From the NCBI RefSeq assembly GCF_001428405.1, contig NZ_LMSL01000041.1, forward strand, positions 479,384 to 543,383: DNA of 64,000 nucleotides. Reading direction: 5' to 3'. Under the pieces are notes generated by a model. It made no database searches. It worked only from the letters and a program-made list of their open reading frames with translations, and was not told the origin of the DNA. The stretch comes from Frateuria sp. Soil773. GTDB taxonomy: Bacteria > Pseudomonadota > Gammaproteobacteria > Xanthomonadales > Rhodanobacteraceae. Positions within the stretch are counted from its first letter, which is position 1, and every line of letters begins with the position of its first letter. This document shows positions 9,206 to 19,012 of the stretch, in pieces. The position numbers and the translations under genes were made by a program.

Positions 9206-10975
9206 ATGCGCCGAGCCCGACGACGCCTGAGCCTCCTGCCGCCGTTGCTGTTGCTGCTGGCGTCGCAGGCCCATGCGGGCGTGCAACTGGTGGTGGACGG
9301 CGTCGACGACTCCATGAAGGGAGCGGTGGCGGCCAGCGTGGAGCTGTCGCAGTACGCCAGGCGCGATGTCAGCGACGCGCAGCTGCGGCGACTGTACGAG
9401 CGCGCGCCCGACCAGGCGAAATCCGCGCTGGAGCCCTACGGCTACTACGACGCCACGGTCACCGGCGACCTGCAGCAGACCGGCAAGGACTGGAAGGTGA
9501 CCCTGCACGTGAAGCCGGGCGAGCCGGTGAAGGTCACCGCGGTCGACGTGCGGCTCGACCCGGCCGCCGCCGCGATCGGCCCGATCCGCCGCGCCCGGCG
9601 CGCGATCGAGAAGCTCAAGGACCAGCCGCTGAACCACGGCACCTACGACGCCGCGCGCGACGCCCTGAGCAGCAGCCTCACCGCCAACGGCTTCCTCGGC
9701 GCCAAGCTGCTCACCCACCGGGTCGAGGTCAGCCGCGCCAACCGCAGCGCGGCCATCCACCTCGCCTGGGAGGCCGGGCCGCGCTACCGCTTCGGCCAGG
9801 TGCACTTCCAGGGTTCGCAGTTCGACGAAGGCTTCCTCGACCGCTACGTGCCGTTCAAGCGCGGCGACTACTTCTCCCAGGACCAGTTGCTGCAGTTGCA
9901 GCAGGCGCTGAACGGCGCGGACTATTTCTCGGTGGTCAACGTGCTGCCCGACGTGGACGACGCCCGGGACGGCACCGTCGATGTCGACGTGCAACTGGCG
10001 CCGGCCAAGCGCACGATCTACACCGGCGGCCCGTTCATCGGCACCGACACCGGCTTCGGCGTGCGCGGCGGGATGGAGCGGCGCTGGGTGAACCGGCGCG
10101 GCCACAAGTGGAAGAACGAACTGGTGCTGGCGCAGAAGCTGAAGACACTGTCCACGCTGTACTCGATCCCGATGCCCGGCGACAACCAGCGCAGCTACAA
10201 CTTCGGCGCGAACTTCCGCGACGCCGACACCGCCACCTCGCAGTCGCGCACGCTGGAGCTGGTCGCCAACGAGACGCGGCTGTGGCACGGCTGGACCCGC
10301 ACGCTCGGCGTGCACGCGCTGTCGGGCACCTTCACGGTGGGCAAGAAGGGCGGCGAGTCGGACAACACGCTCGGCATCGAGCGCGGCAACAGCACCGAGG
10401 TGTTCGCCGAGGCGGCGCTCTCGCGCAAGCAGGGCGACAACCCCACCTTCGTGCGCCGCGGCTGGTCGGTGAACATCGCCGCGCGCAGCACCGCCGGCAC
10501 CCTGCTCTCCGACGCCAGCTTCAGCCAGATCCTGGGCGACGTGAAATGGATCCGCGCGTTCGCCGGCCGCAACCGGCTGATCCTGCGCGGCAGCGCCGGC
10601 TACACCTGGACCAACGACTTCGCCGCGCTGCCGCCGCAACTGCGCTTCTTCGCCGGCGGCGACCGCTCAGTGCGCGGCTACGGCTACCAGTCGATCGGGC
10701 CGCGCAACAGCTACGACCGCGTCATCGGCGGGCGCAACCTGCTGGTCGCCAGCACCGAGGTGGAGCACTACTTCACCCGCAACTGGGGCATGGCCGCCTT
10801 CGTCGATGCCGGCAACGCCTTCAACGGCACCGACTACCGCCCGAAGATCGGCGCCGGCCTGGGCCTGCGCTGGCTGTCGCCGGTGGGCATGATCCGGCTG
10901 GACCTGGGCACGCCGGTCCACAACAAGGACGAGCACGGCGTGGAACTGCACATCGTGATCGGCCCGGACCTCTGA
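9206..10975 (+). CDS. tamA: Outer-membrane translocation and assembly module TamA (Omp85 family)
   Basis: 589 aa with signal peptide MRRARRRLSLLPP to about SQAHA. Three POTRA-like domains occupy the N-terminal part, and a C-terminal beta-barrel carries the Omp85 signature RFFAGGDRSVRGYGY (about residues 480-494). TamA with TamB supports insertion of outer-membrane proteins and lipid transport between the membranes. An in-frame ATG at 9191 would add MEPPR, but the AAGG at 9187-9190 would then touch the start codon, so I favour 9206. The gene ends three bases before tamB, so the two are surely one operon. Confidence 0.93.
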   Translation: MRRARRRLSLLPPLLLLLASQAHAGVQLVVDGVDDSMKGAVAASVELSQYARRDVSDAQLRRLYERAPDQAKSALEPYGYYDATVTGDLQQTGKDWKVTLHVKPGEPVKVTAVDVRLDPAAAAIGPIRRARRAIEKLKDQPLNHGTYDAARDALSSSLTANGFLGAKLLTHRVEVSRANRSAAIHLAWEAGPRYRFGQVHFQGSQFDEGFLDRYVPFKRGDYFSQDQLLQLQQALNGADYFSVVNVLPDVDDARDGTVDVDVQLAPAKRTIYTGGPFIGTDTGFGVRGGMERRWVNRRGHKWKNELVLAQKLKTLSTLYSIPMPGDNQRSYNFGANFRDADTATSQSRTLELVANETRLWHGWTRTLGVHALSGTFTVGKKGGESDNTLGIERGNSTEVFAEAALSRKQGDNPTFVRRGWSVNIAARSTAGTLLSDASFSQILGDVKWIRAFAGRNRLILRGSAGYTWTNDFAALPPQLRFFAGGDRSVRGYGYQSIGPRNSYDRVIGGRNLLVASTEVEHYFTRNWGMAAFVDAGNAFNGTDYRPKIGAGLGLRWLSPVGMIRLDLGTPVHNKDEHGVELHIVIGPDL

Positions 10976-10978
10976 CCG

Positions 10979-13900
10979 ATGAACGCCACCGCCACGCCTC
11001 CCGCACCCGCTCCCCGTCGCCGCCGCTGGCCGCGCCGGCTGGCGGCCGCGCTGCTGATCCTGCTGGCGCTGCTGGCCCTCGGCGCCGGCTGGCTGCTCGG
11101 CACCGGCTCCGGGCTGCGCTTCGCGCTCGCGCGCGCCAGCGGCCTCACCGGCGGCGCGCTCAGCGTGCAGCAGGCGCAGGGCCGGCTGATCGGCCCGCTA
11201 GACCTTGCCGGCGTGCGCTACGCCGACGGCAAGGGGCTGGACGCGCGCGTGGGCAGGCTGCACCTGGACCTGCGCTTCTGGCCCCTGCTGGCCAGGCGCG
11301 TGCATGTGCTCGCGCTGCAGGTGGACGACGTGCGCGTGGCCCTGCCCGCCGCCAGCGAGGACACGCACGAGAGCGGCGGCAGCTTCTCGCCGACCCCGCC
11401 GGTGGACCTGCTGCTCGACCGCGTGCAGGTGGGCAAGGTCGAGCTCGTGCAGGACGGCAAGCCGCTGTTCGCCTCCGACAGCCTCGCCCTGGCCGGTAGC
11501 TGGACCGCCAACGGCATTGCGCTGAAACGGCTCGCGCTGCGCGCGCCGGACGGCCACGCCGACCTCGACGGCCAACTGGCGATCGGCACGCGCAACCAGG
11601 GCGCCGGCGCCATCGACTTCGGCTGGAAGCTCGGCGGCGTCGACTACGCCGGCAAGCTCAGCGCCCGCAGCGACGGCCGGCAGAGCCACGCCGAGCTGGC
11701 GCTCGACCTGCCGATGGTCGCCCACCTGCAACTGGACCTCGCCCAGCACGACGCGAGCTATCCGTGGACGGCGAAGCTGCTGGCGCCGAAGTTCGATCCC
11801 AAGCCGCTGCTCGGCGACAGCGCGCTCACCGCCCTCGGCATCGACCTGCAAGGCAGCGGCGACCGCCGCGGCGGCAGCCTGCAGGGGCGGCTCGACCTCA
11901 ACGACTACCAATTGCTGCTGCAACCGCTGCGCGCGCACTTCAGCGACGACTTCGGCACCCTGACCCTGGACGAACTCGCGCTGGGCTCGCCGCAGGTCAA
12001 GGGCCGGGTGGAAGCGAACGGCACCGTGCGGCTCGACGCCAAGCCGGTCGGCGGCGACCTGGCGATCCGCTGGAAGGACCTGCTGCTGCCGCCCGAACTC
12101 GCCGGCCAGGCGCTCGCCAGCCAGGGCCGCCTGCAGGCGAAGGGCAACGCCGAACAGTTCCATGCCGAGGGCGACGTCGACGTCGGCCCGCCGGGGCAAC
12201 TGGCCAAGCTCGCGCTGAACCTGGACGGCACCCGGCAGCAGATCGCCCTGCATTCGCTGGCGCTGAAGCAGCCGCAGGGCGGCCTGCAGGCGAAGGGTAC
12301 GCTGACCCTGCAACCGGAGCTGGGCTGGCAGCTCGAAGCCACCGCCAACCGGCTCGATCCGGGCCAGTTGTTCGCCGGCTGGAACGGCGCGCTCGACGCC
12401 GACATCGCCACCCACGGCACGCTGCCGAAAGACCGGCCCGACGCCAGCATCGAGATCCGCAAGCTCGGCGGCCGGCTGCGCGACCGCGCACTGCGCGGCA
12501 GCGGCCAGTTGCACCTGGCGCCGAGCCAGGTGATCGACGGCAAGCTCGAACTCGCCTCCGGCGGCAGCACCGTGGCGCTCGCCGCCAGGCCGGGCAGCCG
12601 CAACGACATCGACCTGACCCTGGCTATCGCCTCGCTCGGCGACTGGCTGCCGAACGCCGGCGGACGCCTCGACGGACGATTCAACGTGCGCGGCCTGATG
12701 CCGAAGCTCAGCGTGGACGGCAACCTGCGCGGCCAGGCGCTGGCCTACCAGGGCAACACCGTCGACGGCCTGCAATTGAACGCGCACCTGCCGGACGTCA
12801 GCCAGCCCGGCGGCAAGCTCGACCTGGCGGCCAGCGGCGTGCACGCCGGCGGCCTGGCGTTCCAGCAGATCCGCCTCGACGGCGACGGCACCGAGGCCAG
12901 GCACAGCCTGCGGCTCGACGCGCGCGGCACCCAGCTCTCGGCCGAGCTCGCGCTGAGCGGCGGCCTCAAGGGCCAGGCATGGAACGGCACGCTGTCCACG
13001 CTCAACCTCGATCCGCAGGGGCTGCCGCGCTGGCGCCTGCGCCAGCCCGTGCAACTGGCCTACAACGACGGCGCGGCCTCGCTGTCCGAGCTGTGCCTGA
13101 CCGCCGGCGATCCGCTGCTGTGCCTCGCCGCGAAGCAGGACAAGGCCGGCAACCTCGACGCCAGCTACCGGCTGCAGGCCCTGCCGCTGGCCCTGCTGCT
13201 CAACGCCAGCGGCAACGCCGACCTGCCGGTGCGCGCCGACGGCACCCTGGAAGGCAGCGGCAAGCTGCACCGCACCGCCGCCGGTGCGCTCAGCGGCAAC
13301 GCCTCGATCACCTCGGCGCGCGGCACGGTCACCTATACCGACCGCGCCGACCAGCCCCTGCTCGGCTGGCGCGACCTCGCCGTCAACGCCGAGCTGAGCC
13401 CGCAGCGGCAGCAGGCCAGCGTGCGCGCCAGCCTCGACGACGGCGGCCGCCTGGACGGCCAGCTCAGCCTCACTGGCGCGCAGCAGGCGCTGGGCGGCCA
13501 GCTCGCGCTGCACCTGGCCAGCCTCGCCCCGCTGGAACTGCTCACCGCCGAGCTGGCCAACGTGAAGGGCGGCCTCGACGGCAATTTCCATTTCGCCGGC
13601 ACGCTGGCCCAGCCGGCGATCACCGGCCAGGCCACGGTGCAGGGCTTCGCCGCCGAGGTGCCTTCCGCCGGCCTCAAGCTGAGCCAGGGCCGGCTCGCGG
13701 TCAGCACCGCCGACGCGCGCCAGTTCCGCATCGACGGCAGCGTGCAGTCGGGCAAGGGCACGCTCACCGTCGGCGGCAGCGCCGGGATCGGCGAAGGCGC
13801 GCAGACCGCGATCACGCTCAAGGGCAGCGAATTCACCGCGGCCGACATCCCCGCCGCGAAGGTGGCGATCTCGCCCGACCTGGTGATCCGCCAGGACGCC

Positions 13901-14773
13901 AAGGGCCTGGACGTCGGCGGCTCGGTGACGCTGGACAGCGCCGACGTGAACCTGGAGAAGCTGCCCGGCGCCGGTGCCACCCAGACCTCGCCCGACGTAG
14001 TGGTGATCGACCAGGAGCAGCAGGAGAAGGCCGCCAGCAAGCTGCCGGTCCGCGCGCAGGTCAAGGTCGACCTCGGCCGCAAGACGCACCTGATCGGCAT
14101 GGGCCTGGACGGCCGCCTCACCGGCACGCTGACGGTGAGCGAACGGCCCGGCCGCGACACCACCGGCCAGGGCCAGATCGGGGTGGACGGCACCTACAAG
14201 GCGTACGGCCAGAACCTGCACATCGAGCGCGGCCAACTGCTGTTCGCCAGCACGCCGATCGACAACCCCGGCCTGAACATCCGCGCGGTGCGCAAGCTCA
14301 ACCCCAACGCCACCATCGACGAGGGCCAGGAAGTCGGCCTGCTGGTCTCCGGCACCGCGCAGCGGCCGATCCTCACGGTGTTCTCCAACCCGGTGATGGA
14401 GCAGTCCGACGCGCTGTCCTACCTGGTCACCGGCAAGCCGCTGTCGCAGGTGAAGGGCGGCGAAGGCGACATGGTCGGCGCCGCCGCACAGGCGCTTGGC
14501 TCGGCCGCCGGCGACCTGCTCGCCAAGAGCGTGGGCTCCAAGCTCGGCGTGGACGAGATCGGCGTGTCCAGCAACGAGGCGCTCGGCGGCAGCTCCGCCT
14601 TCACCGTCGGCAAGTACCTGTCGCCGCGGCTGTACCTCAGCTACGGCGTCGGCCTGTTCGAGCCGGGCCAGGTGATCACCCTGCGCTACCGCCTCAGCCA
14701 CCGCTGGAACTTCGAAGCCCAGCAGGCCACCGAATTCAGCCGCGCCAGCTTCAACTACCGGATCGAGAAATAG
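10979..14773 (+). CDS. tamB: Translocation and assembly module TamB (AsmA-like, DUF490)
   Basis: 1264 aa. A short cytoplasmic arginine-rich N-terminus and one transmembrane helix (about residues 20-42) precede a very long periplasmic beta-rich region of repeated DLDG/QGSG-type strands typical of AsmA-like lipid-transfer proteins. The C-terminal DUF490 domain ends in GQVITLRYRLSHRWNFEAQQ and SFNYRIEK, which pairs with TamA. The role is to bridge inner and outer membrane in phospholipid transport and barrel-protein assembly. Size and order fit canonical tamAB. Confidence 0.93.
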   Translation: MNATATPPAPAPRRRRWPRRLAAALLILLALLALGAGWLLGTGSGLRFALARASGLTGGALSVQQAQGRLIGPLDLAGVRYADGKGLDARVGRLHLDLRFWPLLARRVHVLALQVDDVRVALPAASEDTHESGGSFSPTPPVDLLLDRVQVGKVELVQDGKPLFASDSLALAGSWTANGIALKRLALRAPDGHADLDGQLAIGTRNQGAGAIDFGWKLGGVDYAGKLSARSDGRQSHAELALDLPMVAHLQLDLAQHDASYPWTAKLLAPKFDPKPLLGDSALTALGIDLQGSGDRRGGSLQGRLDLNDYQLLLQPLRAHFSDDFGTLTLDELALGSPQVKGRVEANGTVRLDAKPVGGDLAIRWKDLLLPPELAGQALASQGRLQAKGNAEQFHAEGDVDVGPPGQLAKLALNLDGTRQQIALHSLALKQPQGGLQAKGTLTLQPELGWQLEATANRLDPGQLFAGWNGALDADIATHGTLPKDRPDASIEIRKLGGRLRDRALRGSGQLHLAPSQVIDGKLELASGGSTVALAARPGSRNDIDLTLAIASLGDWLPNAGGRLDGRFNVRGLMPKLSVDGNLRGQALAYQGNTVDGLQLNAHLPDVSQPGGKLDLAASGVHAGGLAFQQIRLDGDGTEARHSLRLDARGTQLSAELALSGGLKGQAWNGTLSTLNLDPQGLPRWRLRQPVQLAYNDGAASLSELCLTAGDPLLCLAAKQDKAGNLDASYRLQALPLALLLNASGNADLPVRADGTLEGSGKLHRTAAGALSGNASITSARGTVTYTDRADQPLLGWRDLAVNAELSPQRQQASVRASLDDGGRLDGQLSLTGAQQALGGQLALHLASLAPLELLTAELANVKGGLDGNFHFAGTLAQPAITGQATVQGFAAEVPSAGLKLSQGRLAVSTADARQFRIDGSVQSGKGTLTVGGSAGIGEGAQTAITLKGSEFTAADIPAAKVAISPDLVIRQDAKGLDVGGSVTLDSADVNLEKLPGAGATQTSPDVVVIDQEQQEKAASKLPVRAQVKVDLGRKTHLIGMGLDGRLTGTLTVSERPGRDTTGQGQIGVDGTYKAYGQNLHIERGQLLFASTPIDNPGLNIRAVRKLNPNATIDEGQEVGLLVSGTAQRPILTVFSNPVMEQSDALSYLVTGKPLSQVKGGEGDMVGAAAQALGSAAGDLLAKSVGSKLGVDEIGVSSNEALGGSSAFTVGKYLSPRLYLSYGVGLFEPGQVITLRYRLSHRWNFEAQQATEFSRASFNYRIEK

Positions 14774-14891
14774 GGCTGTTGTGTTGGCCCGAAGGCAGGG
14801 AAGTCCGGGAACAACCCAGTTCACCATTCCTGCGGCTCTCAACGGCCGCAGGGCCGGTCAAGCGGGAGGCGCTTTAACAGTCGAAGGACTG

Positions 14892-14941
14892 GTCATCCCG
14901 CGCCTTTCAAGTCGCTGGATCCTCGCTTTCGCGAGGATGAC
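14892..14941. repeat. Palindromic repeat, copy 2 (short form)
   Basis: GTCAT at 14892, then a shortened left arm, then the right hairpin ctggatcctcgctttcgcgagg ending atgac at 14941. It resembles copy 1 with the left hairpin collapsed. It lies in the 405 bp gap (14774-15178) between convergent tamB and the VirJ/AcvB-like gene, which holds no convincing gene. Confidence 0.7.
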
Positions 14942-15029
14942 GAGCAAAAGCTCGCCGGCTTCGGAAGCCGGCGCCAAATCCAGAGCAGTCCGTCTCTAGA
15001 ACAACAAGCCGTCCTCAGAACAACCAACC

Positions 15030-15090
15030 GTCATTCCTGCGAAAGCAGGAATCCAGTGCCTTTCAAAGTCACAGGATTCCCGCTCTCTTA
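15030..15090. repeat. Palindromic repeat, copy 3 (degraded right half)
   Basis: GTCATTCCTGCGAAAGCAGG followed by aatccagtgcc forms an intact left hairpin. The right half (cacaggattcccgctctc) has lost its palindrome. It is the second element in the same gap as copy 2. Confidence 0.7.
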
Positions 15091-15178
15091 CCCCTTTTCT
15101 CGGGGCTCACTGGGATGGCCGGCGAAAAACTCCCAAGCCATAGCCCAGGCCATTCCGCCCGAGCAAAACCCCGCCGGA

Positions 15179-15970
15179 TCAGTTCGCAGCCGCCGCCGCA
15201 GGCAACTCCGCAATCATCCGCGCGGCAAGCGCACCGTAGTCACCACCGAGGTGGTGGTCGCCGGCCATCGCGTGCACGCGCACCCACGCGGGCAGGCGCG
15301 GTTCGGTGCAGACGGTGTCGTCGGCCTCGTCGGCGCCGTAGTAGCACGCCACCGGCGGGTGCGCGTCCAGCGCCAGCAGCGGCGGCAGCGCGGGATAGTG
15401 CGGCACCGGGTGGACCCGCTGCTTGATCGACTTCAGCGTCGATTGCAGCCAGCCCAGCCGCTGCTGCATGTAGCCCTCCAGCTCGATCTCGAAGTTGAGG
15501 TCGCGGGTGGGCGAGAGCAGCACCAGTTGGGCGATGCGCGCCCGGTGTTCCGGCGCGAGCCGCCCGATCACCGTGGGCAGCACGTCGGCGCCGAAGGAGA
15601 AGCCGACCAGCCACAGCCGCCGCTTGTGCGTGCGCGCCAGTTCGCCGTCGATCAGGGCGTCGAGCTCGCGCGCGGTCTTTTCGGCCGAGCCGCCGTGCCA
15701 GTAGTACTCCAGCATGCTGACGCCGAGCACCGGGAAGCCGCTGGCGTTGAGGTGCGCGCCCAGTTGCTGGTCCAGGTCGCGCCAGCCGCCGTCGCCGGAG
15801 AACACGATGGCGAGCACGTCGTCGCGCCCGGCCGGCGGCGCCACGCCCGCGGGCGCGGGCAGCACCGTGGTGGTCTCGGCCAGGCCCGGGTGCGACCACG
15901 GCCGCCAGGCGAGCAGCACGGCCGCCGCCAGCGCCAGCAGCACATACAGGATTCCGCGCAGCCATTTCAT
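15179..15970 (-). CDS. VirJ/AcvB-like periplasmic alpha/beta-hydrolase, probably an aminoacyl-phosphatidylglycerol hydrolase
   Basis: 263 aa. An N-terminal hydrophobic helix (MKWLRGILYVLLALAAAVLLAW) should export or anchor it. IVFSGDGGWRDLDQQLG is the typical start of the VirJ domain. WLVGFSFGADVLP contains the nucleophile-elbow serine (GFSFG), and AGDHHLGGDY holds the likely catalytic His. In Agrobacterium and rhizobia AcvB, encoded beside the lysyl-phosphatidylglycerol synthase LpiA, hydrolyses that lipid. Here the start overlaps the mprF stop codon by 4 nt (ATGA), so the two are co-translated. I therefore infer the same role: trimming the product of MprF. A type IV secretion role is unlikely, since no vir genes are present. 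Confidence 0.82.
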   Translation of the reverse strand: MKWLRGILYVLLALAAAVLLAWRPWSHPGLAETTTVLPAPAGVAPPAGRDDVLAIVFSGDGGWRDLDQQLGAHLNASGFPVLGVSMLEYYWHGGSAEKTARELDALIDGELARTHKRRLWLVGFSFGADVLPTVIGRLAPEHRARIAQLVLLSPTRDLNFEIELEGYMQQRLGWLQSTLKSIKQRVHPVPHYPALPPLLALDAHPPVACYYGADEADDTVCTEPRLPAWVRVHAMAGDHHLGGDYGALAARMIAELPAAAAAN

Positions 15971-18600
15971 CGACGAACCACTCCCCCCAGGCCGCCCGCG
16001 ATCAGGCTGGCCACGTTCGCAAGCACCACCGGCAGCGCCACGCCCGCAGGCACGGCGAGATAGCGCGGCTCCCATTCCGGATCGAACTTGTCCTTGTAGC
16101 GATGCAGCCCGCGGAAGTTGTAGAAGCGCTCGCCGCGGCCGAACACCAGCGCGCCGAAGCGCATCCACAGCGGCGCCAGCCGGCGGTTCTGCAGGCCCGA
16201 CAGCGGCGCCATGCCGAGGTTGAACCAGCGGTAGCCCTCGCCGCGCGCCCACTGCATCAGCTCCACGAACAGGTAGTCCATGATCCCGGCCGGCGCGTCG
16301 GGCAGGTGGCGCATCAGGTCCACCGAGGCCTCTTCCCTGGTCTCGTTGAGCAGCAGGTTGGCGAACGCCACCGGCTCATCGTCCAGCCATGCCACCGCCA
16401 TCGGCGTGCGCGCGAGGTAGTCGGGCCGGAACGCGCCCAGCGAGAAGCGCTTCTCGCGCACCTTCTTGCCGGCCATCCACGCATCGGAGACCGGCTTCAG
16501 CCGTGGCAGCAGCGCGGGCACCCCGTCCGCCGGCACGATCTGCAGGCGCAGGCCGTCGCGGTTGAGCTTGTTCACCGTGTTGCGCAGCACCTTCTTGGAC
16601 TTGCCGTCGAGGTTGAAGCCGGCCAGCGGCACGCGCGCCTCCTCGCCGATCTTGAGCAGGTTCATGCCTACTTCCAGGTACAGGTCCAGGTCTTCCGGGC
16701 GCACCTGGTAGAACACCGGCCAGCCGCCGGAACGCTCGCACAGCTCGCGGAAGCTCCACACCAGCTCGCGTCGCGCGTCCTCGTCGGCGCCGACCGGGTC
16801 GCCCATCGCCACCCAGCTCCGTCCCTCGGTGTCGTACATCACGAAGGCGCGGTCGTCCGGATCGAACAGCAACGCCTTGTCGCCCATCAGCGCCAGGTGC
16901 GCCTGGGTCGAGGGGAACCGCTTGATCAGCGGCCATGCGCGGGCCAGTTCCTCCTCGCTCGGCGGCCGGTGGCGCGGCCGCACGGCGCGGATCAGGTGCG
17001 CCAGCGCGAACAGCAGGCCGACCGCCGCCGCGCCCACCAGCGCGCGCAGCGCGCGCGGCGCGCCGCCGTGGCGGAAGCTGAACTCCCACCACAGGCTACT
17101 GCTGTACTCGACGTGCTTGAAGCTGAACATCACCAGCCAGCCGGCGCAGCCCAGCACGGCGAGGATCGCCACGATCCAGCCGGCCGAGAAGCTCGCGCTG
17201 AACAGCGAGGCGCGCCGGTAGAAATGCCGGTGCGCCGGCGCCAGCGCCAACGCCAGCAGCGACAGCAGCGCGGCCTCCTCGTAGTCGATGCCCTTGAGCA
17301 GCGAGAACACCGCGCCGGCCACCAGCAGCACCAGGGTCAGCACGTAGGCCGCGTCGAGCCGGCGCTGCAGGCCGCGCGCGAGGATCAGCAGCAGCATGCC
17401 GATCACGCTGCTCATGAAATGCGAGACCTCCAGCACCGGCAGCGGCAGCAGCTCGCGCAGGATCGCCATGCGGCCCGGCAGGGCCAGGGTCGCGCCGGAG
17501 AACAGCAGCACCGCGCCGCAGACCAGGGTGAGCCCGGCGAAGAACGGCGGCAGCCACGCGGTGAACCACGGCGCCAGCAGCGCCCGGCGGCGCAGGCCGC
17601 GCGCCTCGCGCCACACCACCGCGAGCGTCGCCACGCACAGCGGCAGCAGGTAGTAGATCGCGCGGAACGCGGCCAGCGAGCCGAGGATCGGCGCCTCCAG
17701 CCCCTGGTTGCCGGCCACGCCGAAGCCGGCCAGCATCACCGCCTCGAACACGCCCAGGCCGCCGGGCACGTGGCTGATCAGGCCGGCCATCTGCGCCAGC
17801 ACGAAGATCGCCAGGAAATGCCCGAAGCCACCGGAGATCGCCTCGGGCATCAGCACGTACAGCACGCCGGCAGCAAGCCCCCAGTCCAGCGCGCCCACCA
17901 GCACCTGCCGCGCCGCCTGCGCGGGGCCGGGCAGCTCGACCTGCCAGCGCCACAGCCGCAACGGCCGGCGCACCAGCAGCCCGCCGCCCAGCCAGGCCAG
18001 CGGCACCAGCGCCAGCAGCGCACCCAGCGGCCGCGCCGCGGCGGCCAGCGGCAGCTCCGGCGGCACCGGCACCAGCAACAGGGTCGTGCCGGCCAGCGCG
18101 CACAGGCCGAGCCAGAAGCCGGCGGTGCAGTACAGCACCACCCGCGCGATCTCGCCGGTGGACAGCCCGGCCTGCACGTAGAAGCGGTAGCGGATCGAGC
18201 CGGACACCAGCAGGGCCATGCCCAGCGTGTTGCTGAAGGCGTAGCTGATGAAGGCGATCAGGCCGACCCGCCGGTACGGCAGCCGGCGCCCGATCGCCGC
18301 CAGCGCGAAGCCGTCGTACAGCGTCATCACCGCGTAGCCGCCTGCGGTCAGCGCCAGCGCCAGCGCGATCTGGCCGGCCCGCAGCCCGTGGAAGTAGCCG
18401 CGCACCTCGTGGTAGCTCACCGCGCCGAGCAGGCGGTGCAGCGCCCACAGCGCCAGGCACAGCATCGACGCCGACAGCAGCGGGCCGGCAAGGCGGCGCG
18501 CCACGCCGGCCGCGGCGCTCAACGGCGCCGGCCGGACCGCGACGGGATCGTCCGCGCCCGGCTCGCCCGCAACGGCCCCTGTCCCCTTGGACTGCTCCAC
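15967..18600 (-). CDS. mprF: Phosphatidylglycerol lysyltransferase/flippase MprF
   Basis: 877 aa. The N-terminal two thirds contain about 14 membrane helices with the flippase-domain pattern (ISYAFSNTLGMALLVSGSIR, HVPGGLGVFEAVML). The C-terminal third (from about residue 535) is a soluble DUF2156/GNAT-type aminoacyl transferase domain, with FNLDGKSKKVLRNTVNKLNR and the closing YNFRGLHRYKDKFDPEW. The enzyme transfers an amino acid (usually Lys or Ala) from aminoacyl-tRNA to phosphatidylglycerol and flips the product outward, which reduces killing by cationic peptides. Amino-acid specificity cannot be read from the sequence. The start is a GTG at 18600 with GGAGG about 10 nt upstream. The AcvB-like gene follows with a 4 nt overlap. 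Confidence 0.93.
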   Translation of the reverse strand: MEQSKGTGAVAGEPGADDPVAVRPAPLSAAAGVARRLAGPLLSASMLCLALWALHRLLGAVSYHEVRGYFHGLRAGQIALALALTAGGYAVMTLYDGFALAAIGRRLPYRRVGLIAFISYAFSNTLGMALLVSGSIRYRFYVQAGLSTGEIARVVLYCTAGFWLGLCALAGTTLLLVPVPPELPLAAAARPLGALLALVPLAWLGGGLLVRRPLRLWRWQVELPGPAQAARQVLVGALDWGLAAGVLYVLMPEAISGGFGHFLAIFVLAQMAGLISHVPGGLGVFEAVMLAGFGVAGNQGLEAPILGSLAAFRAIYYLLPLCVATLAVVWREARGLRRRALLAPWFTAWLPPFFAGLTLVCGAVLLFSGATLALPGRMAILRELLPLPVLEVSHFMSSVIGMLLLILARGLQRRLDAAYVLTLVLLVAGAVFSLLKGIDYEEAALLSLLALALAPAHRHFYRRASLFSASFSAGWIVAILAVLGCAGWLVMFSFKHVEYSSSLWWEFSFRHGGAPRALRALVGAAAVGLLFALAHLIRAVRPRHRPPSEEELARAWPLIKRFPSTQAHLALMGDKALLFDPDDRAFVMYDTEGRSWVAMGDPVGADEDARRELVWSFRELCERSGGWPVFYQVRPEDLDLYLEVGMNLLKIGEEARVPLAGFNLDGKSKKVLRNTVNKLNRDGLRLQIVPADGVPALLPRLKPVSDAWMAGKKVREKRFSLGAFRPDYLARTPMAVAWLDDEPVAFANLLLNETREEASVDLMRHLPDAPAGIMDYLFVELMQWARGEGYRWFNLGMAPLSGLQNRRLAPLWMRFGALVFGRGERFYNFRGLHRYKDKFDPEWEPRYLAVPAGVALPVVLANVASLIAGGLGGVVRR

Positions 18601-19012
18601 TCGACGACAACCTCCAGAGCACGGACAACGATCGGGACGCGCGCGACCGGATGCCGCGGACGGGGCATTCTACTGCGCGACCGCCGGCGCGGCGGCACCT
18701 TCGTCGAAACCGTACAGGCGGCGGCAGGCAAGCCCGCGCCGACGCACGGGTGCCTGCCCCGTCCATCGCCTCGCGGCCCGCCTTGCCGGCTGGCGGATGG
18801 CAGTACGCGACGCCGCGCCGGCTTGAGCCTGCGCAAGCACGCTGGCGCCCGGTCCACATCGCAAGGCGCCTGCACCCATCGCTGCCGGACCGAACCTGAC
18901 TCGCCCATGGGCGGCGTCGCCGCCCAACCATGGACGGACGTCCGCTCCTCCGCTCTTCCCGGCCCGTACGCAGGCAGCGCCGGCGGCGGGTCACGGGAGA
19001 CCGGGGCGGATG
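18601..19012. other. 412 bp intergenic region without recognised gene
   Basis: Lies between the murD2 stop and the mprF start, both on the minus strand. Short open frames exist on both strands, but none has a ribosome binding site or recognisable product. It probably carries the mprF promoter; I could not pick out -35/-10 boxes. Confidence 0.5.

Noticed and set aside
10979..14842. Very long frame antisense to tamB
   Set aside because: Repetitive composition without recognisable domain; mirrors the codon bias of tamB.
15179..15970. VirJ-like gene as sign of a type IV secretion system
   Set aside because: No other vir/trb genes nearby; the overlap with mprF points to lipid metabolism.
18601..19012. 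Small frames in the murD2-mprF gap
   Set aside because: No ribosome binding site, no recognisable product, Arg-rich shadow composition.
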